Notes: generated from the letters alone by a model not told the origin. A stretch of DNA of 18,951 nucleotides from JBEKIK01 sp049509395 (GCA_049509395.1 JBEKZY010000092.1:1-18951), one strand, 5' to 3'; numbered from the stretch's first letter, positions 1-7,824 are shown. A program made the numbers and translations.

Positions 1-7
1 TCGGCTC

Positions 8-25
8 GTGCGTGCAAGCACGCAC
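8..25. repeat. Short perfect palindrome at the window edge
   Basis: GTGCGTGC (8-15), an AA spacer and GCACGCAC (18-25) form a perfect 8-bp inverted repeat. The sequence after it runs into non-coding DNA. It looks like a piece of an interspersed palindromic repeat cut by the window edge; no function can be assigned. Confidence 0.5.
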
Positions 26-398
26 CCTACAGCTATGGCTCATAATCCTTTACTGCTCCCAATTCCATCCACTCCCTTGCAAAGAACACAATGGAATGGT
101 AAATTAGGGGGATATTCAGGCGATTGTGGCCACCGAAACAGTCCAGCTCCTTTCGGCGGGATAAGGTTGTGGTCTTCGAAAATCCGTGACCCTGATATCG
201 AGGCAGCGTTCACGTACCTAGCCATGTTGCTCGCCATGCAAGGCATTACCTTGCCGTGGGCCGTTCTTGGGCTGGGTGTTTTCCCTTGGTTAGTAATCCG
301 CCGCGTGATGGGCTATACGCTCATGTCGGTGGTTCGCATCAATATTCGTTATTGTGAGTTTCAACATTTTTTTATCTTAATCGAAGAAACAACATGCA
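26..398. other. Non-coding stretch upstream of the PEP-CTERM gene
   Basis: I see no convincing gene here. An open frame on the plus strand (8-469) and one on the minus strand (246-40) have no family resemblance, no ribosome binding site and atypical composition, and the plus frame runs into the next gene in another phase. The promoter of the downstream gene should lie here, but I could not pick a clear -35/-10 pair. Confidence 0.5.
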
Positions 399-1403
399 AT
401 GTGGCACAAACTGAATCGGATGATTTTGGCGGCGGCGATGGTTTTGACAGCCAGGATAGTCTCGGCTGATGTATTCAACATGGGACCGGGTTTAACTAAC
501 CTGCAAATGGTGCCCGTGGGTAATCCAGGTAATGCACCTGATACTCTCGTAATGAACGATGGCACCACTGGCTACGGTCCGGTGGGCTACGCTTACAGCA
601 TCAGCAAGTGCGAAATTACAGCCGGGCAATATGCAGAGTTCCTCAACGCCGTGGCGGGAACTTCGGATCCATATGGCCTTTACAATGGCAGTATGGCATT
701 AAGCTCTGTTGGCTCGATAATTACCAAAACTGGCAGCGGTTACATGGCGGCCTTGCCAAATCAACCAGTAAATTATGTCTCTTGGGGTGATGCGGCACGG
801 TTCTGCAACTGGCTGCAAACGGGCACAACCGAGAACGGAGCTTATACGCTCGGCGGCCATTCCGATAGCACCTATTTGATGACCGTGACTCGCAATGCCG
901 GAGCTACGTATGTGATCCCAACCGAGGACGAATGGTACAAGGCGGCCTATTACGACCCGAACAAGGGCGGCTTGGGAGTTGGCGGCTACTGGCTCTATCC
1001 CACGAAGAGCAACACGGCTCCGAGTAACGTGTATCCCTCGACGAGCACCAACAATGCTAATTATAGTATCGGCAGAATCACCACGCTAAGCAGCACACCA
1101 TGGACCACTGAAGTCGGCTCGTTTGCCAACTCATTGAGTGCCTATGGCACGTTAGACCAGGGCGGTAATCTTTGGGAGTGGAATGAAACGGCCCTTCCCC
1201 ATTTTTCGGCGCGTGGGATGCGTGGCGGGTCGTTTACCGAGAACTCGGGCGATCTGATTTCCTCCAGTCGCAACGACTATGGCCCAGCGAGCGAGCGTAG
1301 CTACATAGGGTTCCGCGTAGCATATGTTCCTGAGCCAGGCAGCATCATCTTGACAGTTAGCGGAGCGATTGCCGGATTGATGTGGTGGAGATGCCGGAGG
1401 TAG
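399..1403 (+). CDS. Exported FGE/SUMF1-fold protein with PEP-CTERM sorting signal
   Basis: A 334-aa protein. Residues 1-23 form a signal peptide (hydrophobic MILAAAMVLTA, cleavage likely after VSA). Residues about 35-308 carry formylglycine-generating-enzyme/sulfatase-modifying-factor motifs in order: SISKCEITAGQYAEFLNAV, PVNYVSWGDAARFCNWL, VIPTEDEWYKAAYYDP, LDQGGNLWEWNE, RGMRGGSF and GFRVAYV. The C-terminus is a PEP-CTERM signal: VPEPGS at 310-315, a hydrophobic helix, then WWRCRR. True FGEs use two cysteines in the segment after RGGSW; here that segment (about 278-305) has none, so sulfatase activation is unlikely. A structural or ligand-binding role at the cell surface fits better, anchored or sorted by an exosortase not in this window. 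The start was chosen because an ATG 5 bp upstream is in a frame that stops at once. Its neighbour glgX is convergent. Confidence 0.88.
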   Translation: MWHKLNRMILAAAMVLTARIVSADVFNMGPGLTNLQMVPVGNPGNAPDTLVMNDGTTGYGPVGYAYSISKCEITAGQYAEFLNAVAGTSDPYGLYNGSMALSSVGSIITKTGSGYMAALPNQPVNYVSWGDAARFCNWLQTGTTENGAYTLGGHSDSTYLMTVTRNAGATYVIPTEDEWYKAAYYDPNKGGLGVGGYWLYPTKSNTAPSNVYPSTSTNNANYSIGRITTLSSTPWTTEVGSFANSLSAYGTLDQGGNLWEWNETALPHFSARGMRGGSFTENSGDLISSSRNDYGPASERSYIGFRVAYVPEPGSIILTVSGAIAGLMWWRCRR

Positions 1404-1576
1404 ACCCCTTTTCCCTTTATCTCTTTTACCCTTTTCCTTTTGGCGCTGGTGGCACATGCCAGCTATGCGCAGATTTATGAATTTCGCTGCACGGTCTTGG
1501 CCGGGAGGTAAGAAGACAGGCGTTCGCGCCGCTGGCAACACTATTAATTGCCGTAAATTCACCCACCCGATAATGT
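1404..1576. other. Convergent intergenic gap with pyrimidine-rich tract
   Basis: The gap between the convergent PEP-CTERM gene and glgX begins with an almost pure C/T run (about 1404-1440). It also contains a small GGCG-TTCG-CGCC hairpin near 1519-1530. Both genes must end transcription here, but no classical stem plus T-tract terminator is clear on either strand. Confidence 0.4.
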
Positions 1577-3748
1577 TCATATTACTATTGTTTCATCGGG
1601 AGCGATGAAAACGAGCATCGAGCGCCCTTCAATCAATACTCTACCGTCGGCTGGAGGCGGCGGACCGTCCAAAGAAGGATAGATGTCGCCCGGGCTATCG
1701 GCCGCGGTGTCGATGAATTTCCGCCAGGTGATGCGGCCCACGGCGTTGGGAATAATAAATTCTTGCTGTTCGGTTCCGGCATTGAACATCATCAACAAGT
1801 GATGATTCTCCGGCGCAAGCCGGTCTTGTCGCGGCGCGGCGGCGAGCAGACAAACCAAAGTGTTTTCCTCGCCCGTCCAATCGACCGATTCACCGGCGGC
1901 GGTAAACCAGGTGACGTCGGGAAACCCGCTGGGAAGCGGAGGCTCGCCATATAAGAAATTCGTTCGCCGCACGCTCGGTTCCGCGCGACGGAAGGCGATC
2001 AGTGCCCGGCAGAACCGCCATAGGGCCTGATTTTTTTCGACCAGCGACCAATTGAACCAGGAAATAGAGTTATCCTGGCAATATGCGTTGTTGTTCCCGC
2101 CCTGGGTTCGCCGGCACTCGTCGCCCGAAAGGATCATCGGCACGCCTTGGCTGAGCATGAGCGTGGCCAGCATGTTTTTAATCTGCCTATTGCGGAGATT
2201 CTCGACAGTCGTGCGCCGCGAATGCCCTTCGAAGCCGTAGTTGTAACTATAGTTGTTGGATTCGCCGTCGCGGTTGTCTTCGCCGTTGTCTTCGTTGTGC
2301 TTTTCGTTGTAACTGACCAGGTCGTTTAGGGTAAAGCCGTCGTGGGAGGTAATGAAATTTATGCTGTGATACGGCTTTCGCCCGCTAGACTGATAAAGAT
2401 CGCTGGATCCGGCCAGGCGCGTGGCCAGCGGCCCGACCATGTTGGCGTCGCCGCGCCAAAAACGCCGCATGTCGTCGCGATAGCGTCCGTTCCATTCGGC
2501 CCAGCGCATGGAGCCGAAGGTGCCTACCTGATAGGCCCCTGAGGCGTCCCAGGCCTCGGCGATGATTTTCGTGTCGGCCAAAAGCGGATCTTCGCCGATG
2601 GATTCCACCACTGGCGGATTGGGGATCAGTTCGCCGTTGCGGTCGCGGCTTAAGATCGAAGCCAAATCAAAGCGGAAGCCGTCGACGTGGCAGTTGTGAA
2701 CCCAATAGCGCAGGCAAAGGAAGATCAGTTCGCGGACTATGGGGTGGTTGCCGTTGAGCGTGTTGCCGCAACCGGAATAATTGCGGTAATTACCCCCGCC
2801 GTTTTCCAGCATGTAATAGACTCGATTTTCCAATCCCTTGAAACTCAGCGTGGGCCCGTATTCGTTGCCTTCGGCGGTGTGGTTGAATACCACGTCGAGA
2901 ATCACCTCGATGCCCGCCTGGTGCAAGGCCCGGACCATCTCCTTGAATTCCCGCACCTGGCAGCCCGGCTCGGCTCCCGTGGCGTAACCCCGGTGCGGGG
3001 CAAAAAACGCCAGCGGATCGTATCCCCAATAATTCGGGCGCTGCTGCTTGTGACCGAAGCAATCGATGTCGGATGAAAACTCGTGCACCGGCATCAGTTC
3101 CACGGCCGTGACGCCCAGCGATTGCAGGTAAGGGATCTTTTCGATTATGCCCAGATATGTTCCCGGATGATCTACGCCGCTGGAGCGCGAGTGGGTGAAA
3201 CCGCGGACGTGCATTTCATAAATGATCGTCTCCGGCAAGGATCGGCGCAAGTGCCTGTCGCCCTGCCAATCGAATTCATCGCTTACGACCACGCATTTGG
3301 GCGGGCGTATCAGGCCGTCGTCGGCCGGCAAAAATTCTCCAGCCAGGGCCTTGGCATAAGGATCGATCAGACGGGCCTTGGGATCAAAGCGATTTCCTTT
3401 ATCGGGCTCATGCGGACCATCGGCTTGATAATGATAAAGCTGACCGGGGCCCACGCCCGGAACATAGATGCTCCAAATATCGCCCCAACGGTTCAAATCC
3501 GGATCGAAATCGATGCTTTGTACAGGTTCGCGGTCTAAGACATGGTCGTATAAAAGCACCCGCATGGCCGTGGCGCGGCGGGAGAAAACCACGAATTGCA
3601 CCCCACCATCGTGTACAATTGCACCATAAGGAAGGGGGTGAGCGAATTTTAATACTGTAGGACGTTCAAACATTGTTCTGAGCCCGGTGCTATATCCTGG
3701 AACCATCCCTACTTGGCAGGCATACCATTGGTTAACGTCGATCGACAT
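1577..3748 (-). CDS. glgX: Glycogen debranching enzyme GlgX (isoamylase-type, GH13)
   Basis: A 723-aa protein of normal GlgX size. It hydrolyses alpha-1,6 branch linkages in phosphorylase-trimmed glycogen in the cytoplasm. The N-terminal CBM48-like part (about 35-130, including YGAIVHDGGVQFVVFS) precedes a GH13 barrel with all four signature regions: VILDVVFNHT (D285, N289, H290), GFRFDLA (D361, the expected nucleophile), IIAEAW (E398, the expected acid/base) and FITSHDGFTLNDLVSYNEKH (H469, D470). The acidic NEDNGEDNRDGESNN stretch after region IV is typical of GlgX and isoamylases. The N-terminus is about 25 residues longer than usual. Internal ATGs at residues 15 and 26 are possible starts, and no strong ribosome site decides. 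No other glycogen gene is adjacent, so it appears to be a single-gene unit. Confidence 0.95.
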   Translation of the reverse strand: MSIDVNQWYACQVGMVPGYSTGLRTMFERPTVLKFAHPLPYGAIVHDGGVQFVVFSRRATAMRVLLYDHVLDREPVQSIDFDPDLNRWGDIWSIYVPGVGPGQLYHYQADGPHEPDKGNRFDPKARLIDPYAKALAGEFLPADDGLIRPPKCVVVSDEFDWQGDRHLRRSLPETIIYEMHVRGFTHSRSSGVDHPGTYLGIIEKIPYLQSLGVTAVELMPVHEFSSDIDCFGHKQQRPNYWGYDPLAFFAPHRGYATGAEPGCQVREFKEMVRALHQAGIEVILDVVFNHTAEGNEYGPTLSFKGLENRVYYMLENGGGNYRNYSGCGNTLNGNHPIVRELIFLCLRYWVHNCHVDGFRFDLASILSRDRNGELIPNPPVVESIGEDPLLADTKIIAEAWDASGAYQVGTFGSMRWAEWNGRYRDDMRRFWRGDANMVGPLATRLAGSSDLYQSSGRKPYHSINFITSHDGFTLNDLVSYNEKHNEDNGEDNRDGESNNYSYNYGFEGHSRRTTVENLRNRQIKNMLATLMLSQGVPMILSGDECRRTQGGNNNAYCQDNSISWFNWSLVEKNQALWRFCRALIAFRRAEPSVRRTNFLYGEPPLPSGFPDVTWFTAAGESVDWTGEENTLVCLLAAAPRQDRLAPENHHLLMMFNAGTEQQEFIIPNAVGRITWRKFIDTAADSPGDIYPSLDGPPPPADGRVLIEGRSMLVFIAPDETIVI

Positions 3749-3935
3749 GCTAAACCTGTTGAAACTATAGGTTACGTTGTTTGGGCAAGATAAAACAGCA
3801 AGAAACTAGGCTACCCCTATATTCGTTCACCTATTTTTCGGCCGTTGGGTCGCACGGCCTAAAAAGAGCCTTCCATATCCCTTGTTATCGGCATGAGCCG
3901 CAGATGCTGTAAAATCTAACGCTTTTTATGGCTTT

Positions 3936-4028
3936 GCGTGGTTTTTGGCAGTTTGCCCCGGCGAACACGCCTTTGCAGGGAAAGCGTGCGGTTTTTGGCA
4001 TTTAGCCCCTGGTGAACACACCGAGGGC
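3936..4028. repeat. Imperfect tandem duplication, 50-bp period
   Basis: The motif gtttttggca occurs at 3941-3950 and again at 3991-4000. Each copy is followed by a palindrome-like GCCCC...GGCG/GGTG-AACA-C unit (3954-3971 and 4005-4028). The second unit starts with ATTTAGCCCC and resembles the palindrome family between the peptidase genes at 9130-13860. Both units are degenerate. Confidence 0.6.
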
Positions 4029-4097
4029 CGGACAAGACGCTAAGCCAATTTGATCAACGCGCATTGCGTGGAAGGAAATTGCACGGTTCAGGATATG

Positions 4098-4190
4098 CAA
4101 TGTAGCAGGCACACTCCGTGTGCCGTTTATGACATTTTTCTTGCCGAGGAACTTCAAATAGACGGCACACGGAGTGTGCCTGCTACATTG
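4098..4190. repeat. Perfect 29-bp inverted repeat with 35-nt spacer (MITE-like)
   Basis: The arms are 4098-4126 and 4162-4190 and are exact reverse complements. Each arm contains its own small palindrome, GGCACAC-TCC-GTGTGCC. A 6-bp direct repeat, CAGGAT, flanks the element at 4089-4094 and 4194-4199, three bases outside each arm. The element sits 27 bp beyond the 3' end of the cytochrome gene, so when transcribed from that gene it could also act as a strong hairpin. Confidence 0.8.
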
Positions 4191-4216
4191 GTGCAGGATC
4201 TCCCTGAACGATTATG

Positions 4217-5068
4217 TCATTTTTCACTTTCCGATTCTTCGGTGAGTATCGCCTCGGGATGGAAAACGGTATGGCAGTCGGTGCAACTTTTAGCGAGTTT
4301 TTGCATGGCTTCGGCCGCGGCGGGCTCGTTGCCGGCGTGGATAGCGGCATTCGCCGCCCCGGCTGAATCGCGCATCTCGGCGGAAAACCCGTACCACTGT
4401 TTTATCTCTTGCGGATTTTTTGCCGCGCCGGCGTCGGCCATCGAACCTTGGGCGATAGCGGCAATAGCGGCCGTATAGCCCGCGGTCTCCTTGGCCTTGG
4501 TCTTGAATTTCGAACCCTTGATGTTTCGTTTCAGCTTGGTGTTGATATTGGGAACTTGCTTCATCAGGTCGGGCAAGGAGGCCACCTTTTCCCACTTCAA
4601 ATCGCCCTGGGCCGGAAGCTTGCCCTCGGCGGCCGCTTTCACTCCGTCGAATGCCTTTTTCGCGGATTGATAATCGGCGGCGGCGGCAAGTTCCCGGGCG
4701 GCCTTAATAATTGCCGGTGCGCGGGCCTTGTACTGGTTGTCTTCATCGTGCATGCCCAGACAAAGGGCAATCACCGCCAGAGTGTTGGAGCATCTGCCGA
4801 TCTTGCCTTCCGAATCCTTATACTCTTGTTCGTCTGCCAGGGTGGTTTCGATTTCCTTGATATAATCTCGAACTTGGCCGGCCAGGTCCTTGGCCGGGGC
4901 AAAGGAAGAAAGTTTCGGCGCGTCCGGCAGCGCCGGCGTATTGGGATCATCCTTATTTTCCAACCCCGCCGCGGACACAAGCGCGCAAACGGCCGCGAAT
5001 ATCCAAACCATCGCAATTCCCAGCCCCGGCGCCGCGACGAATGATCGATTAATTTCTGCTCTCAACAT
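4217..5068 (-). CDS. Exported c-type cytochrome, cytochrome c'-like
   Basis: A 283-aa protein. An N-terminal hydrophobic segment (about 16-35) is a signal peptide or anchor, placing it in the periplasm. There is one heme-binding motif, CTDCH (C262, C265, H266), near the C-terminus in a helical context, as in cytochrome c'/c556 proteins. Residues about 90-150 (LAVIALCLGMHDED ... SAKKAFDGVKAA) resemble about 199-262 (AAIAAIAQGSMADA ... AAEAMQKLAKSC), which suggests an internal duplication of the four-helix unit. The first copy has no CxxCH, so it would not bind heme. The ribosome site AGGAG lies 11 nt before the ATG. It is preceded on the same strand by motB, but a 205-bp gap with repeats makes co-transcription uncertain. 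The redox partner is unknown. Confidence 0.82.
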   Translation of the reverse strand: MLRAEINRSFVAAPGLGIAMVWIFAAVCALVSAAGLENKDDPNTPALPDAPKLSSFAPAKDLAGQVRDYIKEIETTLADEQEYKDSEGKIGRCSNTLAVIALCLGMHDEDNQYKARAPAIIKAARELAAAADYQSAKKAFDGVKAAAEGKLPAQGDLKWEKVASLPDLMKQVPNINTKLKRNIKGSKFKTKAKETAGYTAAIAAIAQGSMADAGAAKNPQEIKQWYGFSAEMRDSAGAANAAIHAGNEPAAAEAMQKLAKSCTDCHTVFHPEAILTEESESEK

Positions 5069-5130
5069 GATGCTTAAGCTCCTAACAGTTTGAGCGTGTC
5101 CTGAAATACATTGTTAAAAACCTTGTTTGG

Positions 5131-5190
5131 GCGACAGTTATACTGCCGACGCCGTATGATCCGGCACGGATTTGGCAGTACAACTGCCGC
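5131..5190. repeat. Imperfect inverted repeat between motB and the cytochrome gene
   Basis: The arms 5131-5148 and 5173-5190 are reverse complements at 15 of 18 positions. The right arm contains the palindrome GGCAGT-ACA-ACTGCC. It lies in the 205-bp gap upstream of the cytochrome gene and probably belongs to an interspersed repeat family. It could also be a regulatory site; nothing in the sequence decides. Confidence 0.55.
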
Positions 5191-5230
5191 ACCAACGTGA
5201 TTGTTGTTTTGGGGGGATTACCCGGCTATT

Positions 5231-5254
5231 AAAAAGCCGAGCTTTGCAGCTTTT
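5231..5254 (-). terminator. Possible terminator after motB
   Basis: Read on the minus strand, about 20 nt after the motB stop, AAAAGC and GCTTTTT can pair around an 11-nt loop and end in a T-run. The stem is weak and AT-rich, and a competing CGGCT/AGCCG stem overlaps it, so this is only a candidate. Confidence 0.3.
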
Positions 5255-5273
5255 CAACTTCCTGTCAAGAGGT

Positions 5274-6137
5274 TTATTTTGCCGCCATGGCGGGCGCTGG
5301 AGGGGAAATTCCGGCCTGATCTTCTTCCGGGTTTTTAAGCCATTCGTTTAAAAGCCGAATCTCCACGCGCGAGTTCTTTTCGCCATAAGTTGGCTTGCTC
5401 AGCGTATCGGCAGGCTCATTTTCGGCCGCCACACCCAGACGCATGCGCTGCGGGTCGATGCCCTGCGACTGGAGATAATCGCGCACGGCACGGCATCGGG
5501 CGTAGGCCAGATCAAGATGGTCTTGAAATGTCGAGCCCGCGGGCAGCGGTTGCCGGGATGTGTGTCCGCGGATTTCGATTTTTTGCAATTTGCCCGCAAG
5601 CGCCTCGGCCACGAAACGCAGATCCGTTTTTTGGGAGTCATCCAGTTTGGCTGAAAATTCATCGAAATAGACTCGTCCGCCGGGCACGGTGGATTCGCCC
5701 GGCCTGCTTACCACCAGGGTGACGCTGCTTTCGCCGTTAATCTGACCGCGGCCCAGAGTTTTTGCCCGTTTGTCGCCCGGTTTGGCCCTCAGTTCGGCTG
5801 GCACCCGGCCCTGAAGTGCGGTGGGCCCACCGATCCAGCAATTGGCCAGCGTCCAGTTCGGCCCGAACCGATCGCACAAAGAGCTAAAGACCTCCTTTAG
5901 TTTTTCATTTTGTTCATCGAGATTGTCGTCCTTGCCCTTTTCACCGCCGGGATTGTCTTTTTTGGCCTCGGTTTTGCTGTCGGAGGCGGAATGGCCCTTG
6001 TCGTGTTTCCCTGCGCCGCTGGTGGTGGCATAGAGCACGACAAAGAACGCCATCACAATGGTGATCATGTCGGCGTAGGATACCATCCATTCCGGCGCTC
6101 CGCCTTCGGATGACGGTGGTGGGAGTTTTTTCGACAT
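5274..6137 (-). CDS. motB: MotB-like stator subunit with OmpA peptidoglycan-binding domain
   Basis: A 287-aa protein. The N-terminus matches MotB: PEWMVSYADMITIVMAFF forms a plug-proximal segment and a single membrane helix (about 18-40), with D23 at the place of the proton-carrying aspartate. Residues 41-150 are a long, charged linker (Lys/Asp/Glu rich at 43-80). Residues about 153-266 form an OmpA/MotB domain with VYFDEFSAKLDD, IEIRGHTSRQPL, LAYARCRAVRDYL and KNSRVEIRLL. It should anchor an inner-membrane proton channel to peptidoglycan. Its ATG is 4 bp after the motA stop, and the TAAGG at the motA end supplies the ribosome site, so translation is coupled. No flagellar gene is nearby, so it could serve flagella or another proton-driven machine. 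Confidence 0.9.
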   Translation of the reverse strand: MSKKLPPPSSEGGAPEWMVSYADMITIVMAFFVVLYATTSGAGKHDKGHSASDSKTEAKKDNPGGEKGKDDNLDEQNEKLKEVFSSLCDRFGPNWTLANCWIGGPTALQGRVPAELRAKPGDKRAKTLGRGQINGESSVTLVVSRPGESTVPGGRVYFDEFSAKLDDSQKTDLRFVAEALAGKLQKIEIRGHTSRQPLPAGSTFQDHLDLAYARCRAVRDYLQSQGIDPQRMRLGVAAENEPADTLSKPTYGEKNSRVEIRLLNEWLKNPEEDQAGISPPAPAMAAK

Positions 6138-6141
6138 TGCC

Positions 6142-6933
6142 TTACGCCGTTGCTTCCCTGAAAGGCCGCATCTTCGGCGGCAAGAATGTAATCAGCTTCT
6201 GCTCGACCACGCGGGGACTATCGCCCGCCTGGATGGACAATACGCCGCGGAGCACAATCTCTTTTATCAGCACCTCCTCGTGATTGAGGCAGGCGAGTTT
6301 TTCGGCCATTGGAATACAAATTAAATTGGCGGTCACGGCCCCGTACAGCGTTCCGATCAATGCCACGGCCATCGATGGGCCGATCGACGCCGCGTTAGAC
6401 AGGTTGCCCAACATCATCACCAACCCCAAAAGCGTGGCGATCATTCCAAACGCCGGACCGCAGCGCCCGATGGTCTCCAACACCTTCCGCCCCTCGTTGT
6501 GCCGGGTTTCCATGGATTCGATTTCCGTGCGCATGATTTCCTCGACGATCTCGGGCTTGATTCCGTCGACGGCCATCTGAATGCCCAGGGCCACGAACGA
6601 ATCTTTAATGTCCTTGGTCTTGTTTTCAAGAGCCAATAGTCCCTCGCGCCGGGCGACTTCCGCCAATTTGACCACGCCTTGAATCAACTCGGATAGATTT
6701 TCTTTTTTACGGAAGAAAAGTTTTTTCATGACGGGGAACATGGAAAGCACGCGGTGCAAGGGAAAACCCACCAGCATAACCGCAGTGCCCCCGCCAAGAA
6801 CCATCATGATGGCCGGCGGGTCTATGAATCCGGCCAGATTTATGCCCCCCTCGCTGCTCATTCCCATAAAGGCCAGCGCGCAGCCCATCATCAGAAATCC
6901 AAGTATCAGCCCGCCTATGGTGGTGACATCCAT
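6142..6933 (-). CDS. motA: MotA-like stator subunit (MotA/TolQ/ExbB proton channel)
   Basis: A 263-aa protein with MotA topology. There are two N-terminal membrane helices (about 5-25 and 38-58), a large cytoplasmic loop (about 59-150) with basic and acidic residues including ARREGLLALE (93-102), then two C-terminal helices (about 158-180 and 186-208). CGPAFGMIATLLGL at 158-171 carries the conserved proline of the third helix. With MotB it forms a torque-generating proton channel in the inner membrane. The ribosome site AAGGA lies 8-9 nt before the ATG. It is the first gene of a two-gene unit with motB; no flagellar operon surrounds it. Length and motifs fit MotA better than ExbB or TolQ, which lack the linked OmpA partner. 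Confidence 0.92.
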   Translation of the reverse strand: MDVTTIGGLILGFLMMGCALAFMGMSSEGGINLAGFIDPPAIMMVLGGGTAVMLVGFPLHRVLSMFPVMKKLFFRKKENLSELIQGVVKLAEVARREGLLALENKTKDIKDSFVALGIQMAVDGIKPEIVEEIMRTEIESMETRHNEGRKVLETIGRCGPAFGMIATLLGLVMMLGNLSNAASIGPSMAVALIGTLYGAVTANLICIPMAEKLACLNHEEVLIKEIVLRGVLSIQAGDSPRVVEQKLITFLPPKMRPFREATA

Positions 6934-7246
6934 TGCTCATCCTTAGTTGCCCCTTTACAACCAGGTGTGTGCTCAACGAATTCAGGGAACCCCCCGCTTA
7001 AGCGGGTTTCCCCTAGAAGATATAGCTTTTATTCATCATCAAGCCAGAGGGGAAGATGCAAAAAGTCCACTTTGCCTGTGAAATTACCGGAATAACCGGC
7101 AATTTCAGTCTGAGAAAGGGGACGGAAAAAGTCCCCTCTCCCGCCGGGAGAGGGTTAGGGTGAGGGCTTTGCGGCTAGAATGAGCAATAAATATGATTCT
7201 CACTTATGCGTTTTACCACATCTTCCAATCTCTTTCGAGCAATGTC
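6934..7246. other. Non-coding, hairpin-rich region upstream of motA
   Basis: No credible gene is present. The stretch contains a 14-bp palindrome CCCGCTTAAGCGGG (6993-7006), an imperfect hairpin (7081-7090 with 7096-7105, loop AATAA), a GGGGAC/GTCCCC hairpin (7118-7123 with 7131-7136) and the left copy of a 37-bp repeat (7131-7167). The motA promoter should lie near 6940-7000 on the minus strand, but no clear consensus was found. Confidence 0.55.
7131..7167 (+). repeat. 37-bp repeat, left copy, inverted relative to 7841-7877
   Basis: This copy is the reverse complement of 7841-7877 at 36 of 37 positions. It contains the internal palindrome CCCTCTCCCG-C-CGGGAGAGGG (7134-7154), followed by a tail TTAGGGTGAGGGC. 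The form is that of a REP-like interspersed element. Confidence 0.85.
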
Positions 7247-7624
7247 TCAATATGCAATGAATTTGCCGCCAAGATAAGATTCAATATTGAAATACCAGAG
7301 ACCGGGGATGCTGTATAAAACCAGTATAATGATTCTGTATATAAAACGGACATGCAACATCCGCAACATAAAGAGGACGGCAAGGAGCATAATTGCATAC
7401 AACAAGAAAGGATGTGGCAATGATTCCACAAACCACCATATCAACTGTGCATTTGTCGTTTTTTCATTCATAATTATGAGATGCCAGCCCGGTCCAGGGC
7501 CAGACATTATTCGGGCTATAGGAAATGCAAACAGATGAGCAAATGCGGCCAGGAGCGCAGGCAGAATCCACACTAGGGATTCTCCTATAGAAACCGGCCA
7601 AGATATCTTTCTTTTCTCATCCAT
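7247..7624 (-). CDS. Hypothetical small membrane protein
   Basis: A 125-aa open frame of unknown family. It has three or four predicted hydrophobic segments (about 12-37, 62-88, 93-110), with aromatic and charged residues placed as in a real membrane protein, such as WFVESLPHPFLLYAIMLLAVL. The ribosome site is weak (AAAGAAA directly before the ATG). The surrounding DNA is visibly richer in A/T than the flanking motA and purM genes, and the whole segment lies between inverted 37-bp repeats. I infer a recently acquired or fast-evolving orphan gene. A chance open frame is possible but less likely, given the clean hydrophobic pattern. Confidence 0.5.
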   Translation of the reverse strand: MDEKRKISWPVSIGESLVWILPALLAAFAHLFAFPIARIMSGPGPGWHLIIMNEKTTNAQLIWWFVESLPHPFLLYAIMLLAVLFMLRMLHVRFIYRIIILVLYSIPGLWYFNIESYLGGKFIAY

Positions 7625-7638
7625 TTTCTTTAAACAAT

Positions 7639-7824
7639 TTACCCTGCAACGTTTTTTCCAGGGTTTCTAGCATGGATCTTGCGCAGGGGATTGGCAATGT
7701 AGTTGTATGCATTATTGTTACGGAACTGAGGAGACGCTCCCCCAGCCTTTCCAATTGATTCGCTGAGCATTAAAATACGGCTGCTCCACGAGTCCAAATA
7801 ATTTGTTCGTATAATCTTAAACAC
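7639..7824 (-). CDS. Doubtful small ORF upstream of the orphan membrane protein
   Basis: A 61-aa frame with a GTG start and no clear ribosome site. It ends 14 bp before the ATG of the orphan membrane-protein gene, in the same direction, so the two could be a unit. No domain, signal or family was recognised. It is listed only because position and strand fit; a chance open frame is more likely. Confidence 0.15.
   Translation of the reverse strand: MFKIIRTNYLDSWSSRILMLSESIGKAGGASPQFRNNNAYNYIANPLRKIHARNPGKNVAG

Larger units (their letters stand above)
3749..4216. other. Repeat-rich non-coding region between cytochrome gene and glgX
   Basis: This 468-bp gap contains no credible gene. An open frame from 4050 to 4478 on the plus strand is antisense to the cytochrome gene and runs through an inverted repeat. 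The gap holds a GGCCGT/ACGGCC hairpin near 3840-3859, a degenerate 50-bp direct repeat and a perfect 29-bp inverted repeat, listed separately. The glgX promoter should lie at its left end, but is not obvious. Confidence 0.6.

Noticed and set aside
8..469. A 153-codon plus-strand frame at the window start
   Set aside because: It has no ribosome site and no recognisable domain, and it overlaps the start of the PEP-CTERM gene in another phase.
3835..3866. GGCCGT/ACGGCC hairpin as a terminator
   Set aside because: On both strands the stem is followed by A-rich rather than T-rich sequence, and no gene ends nearby in the right direction.
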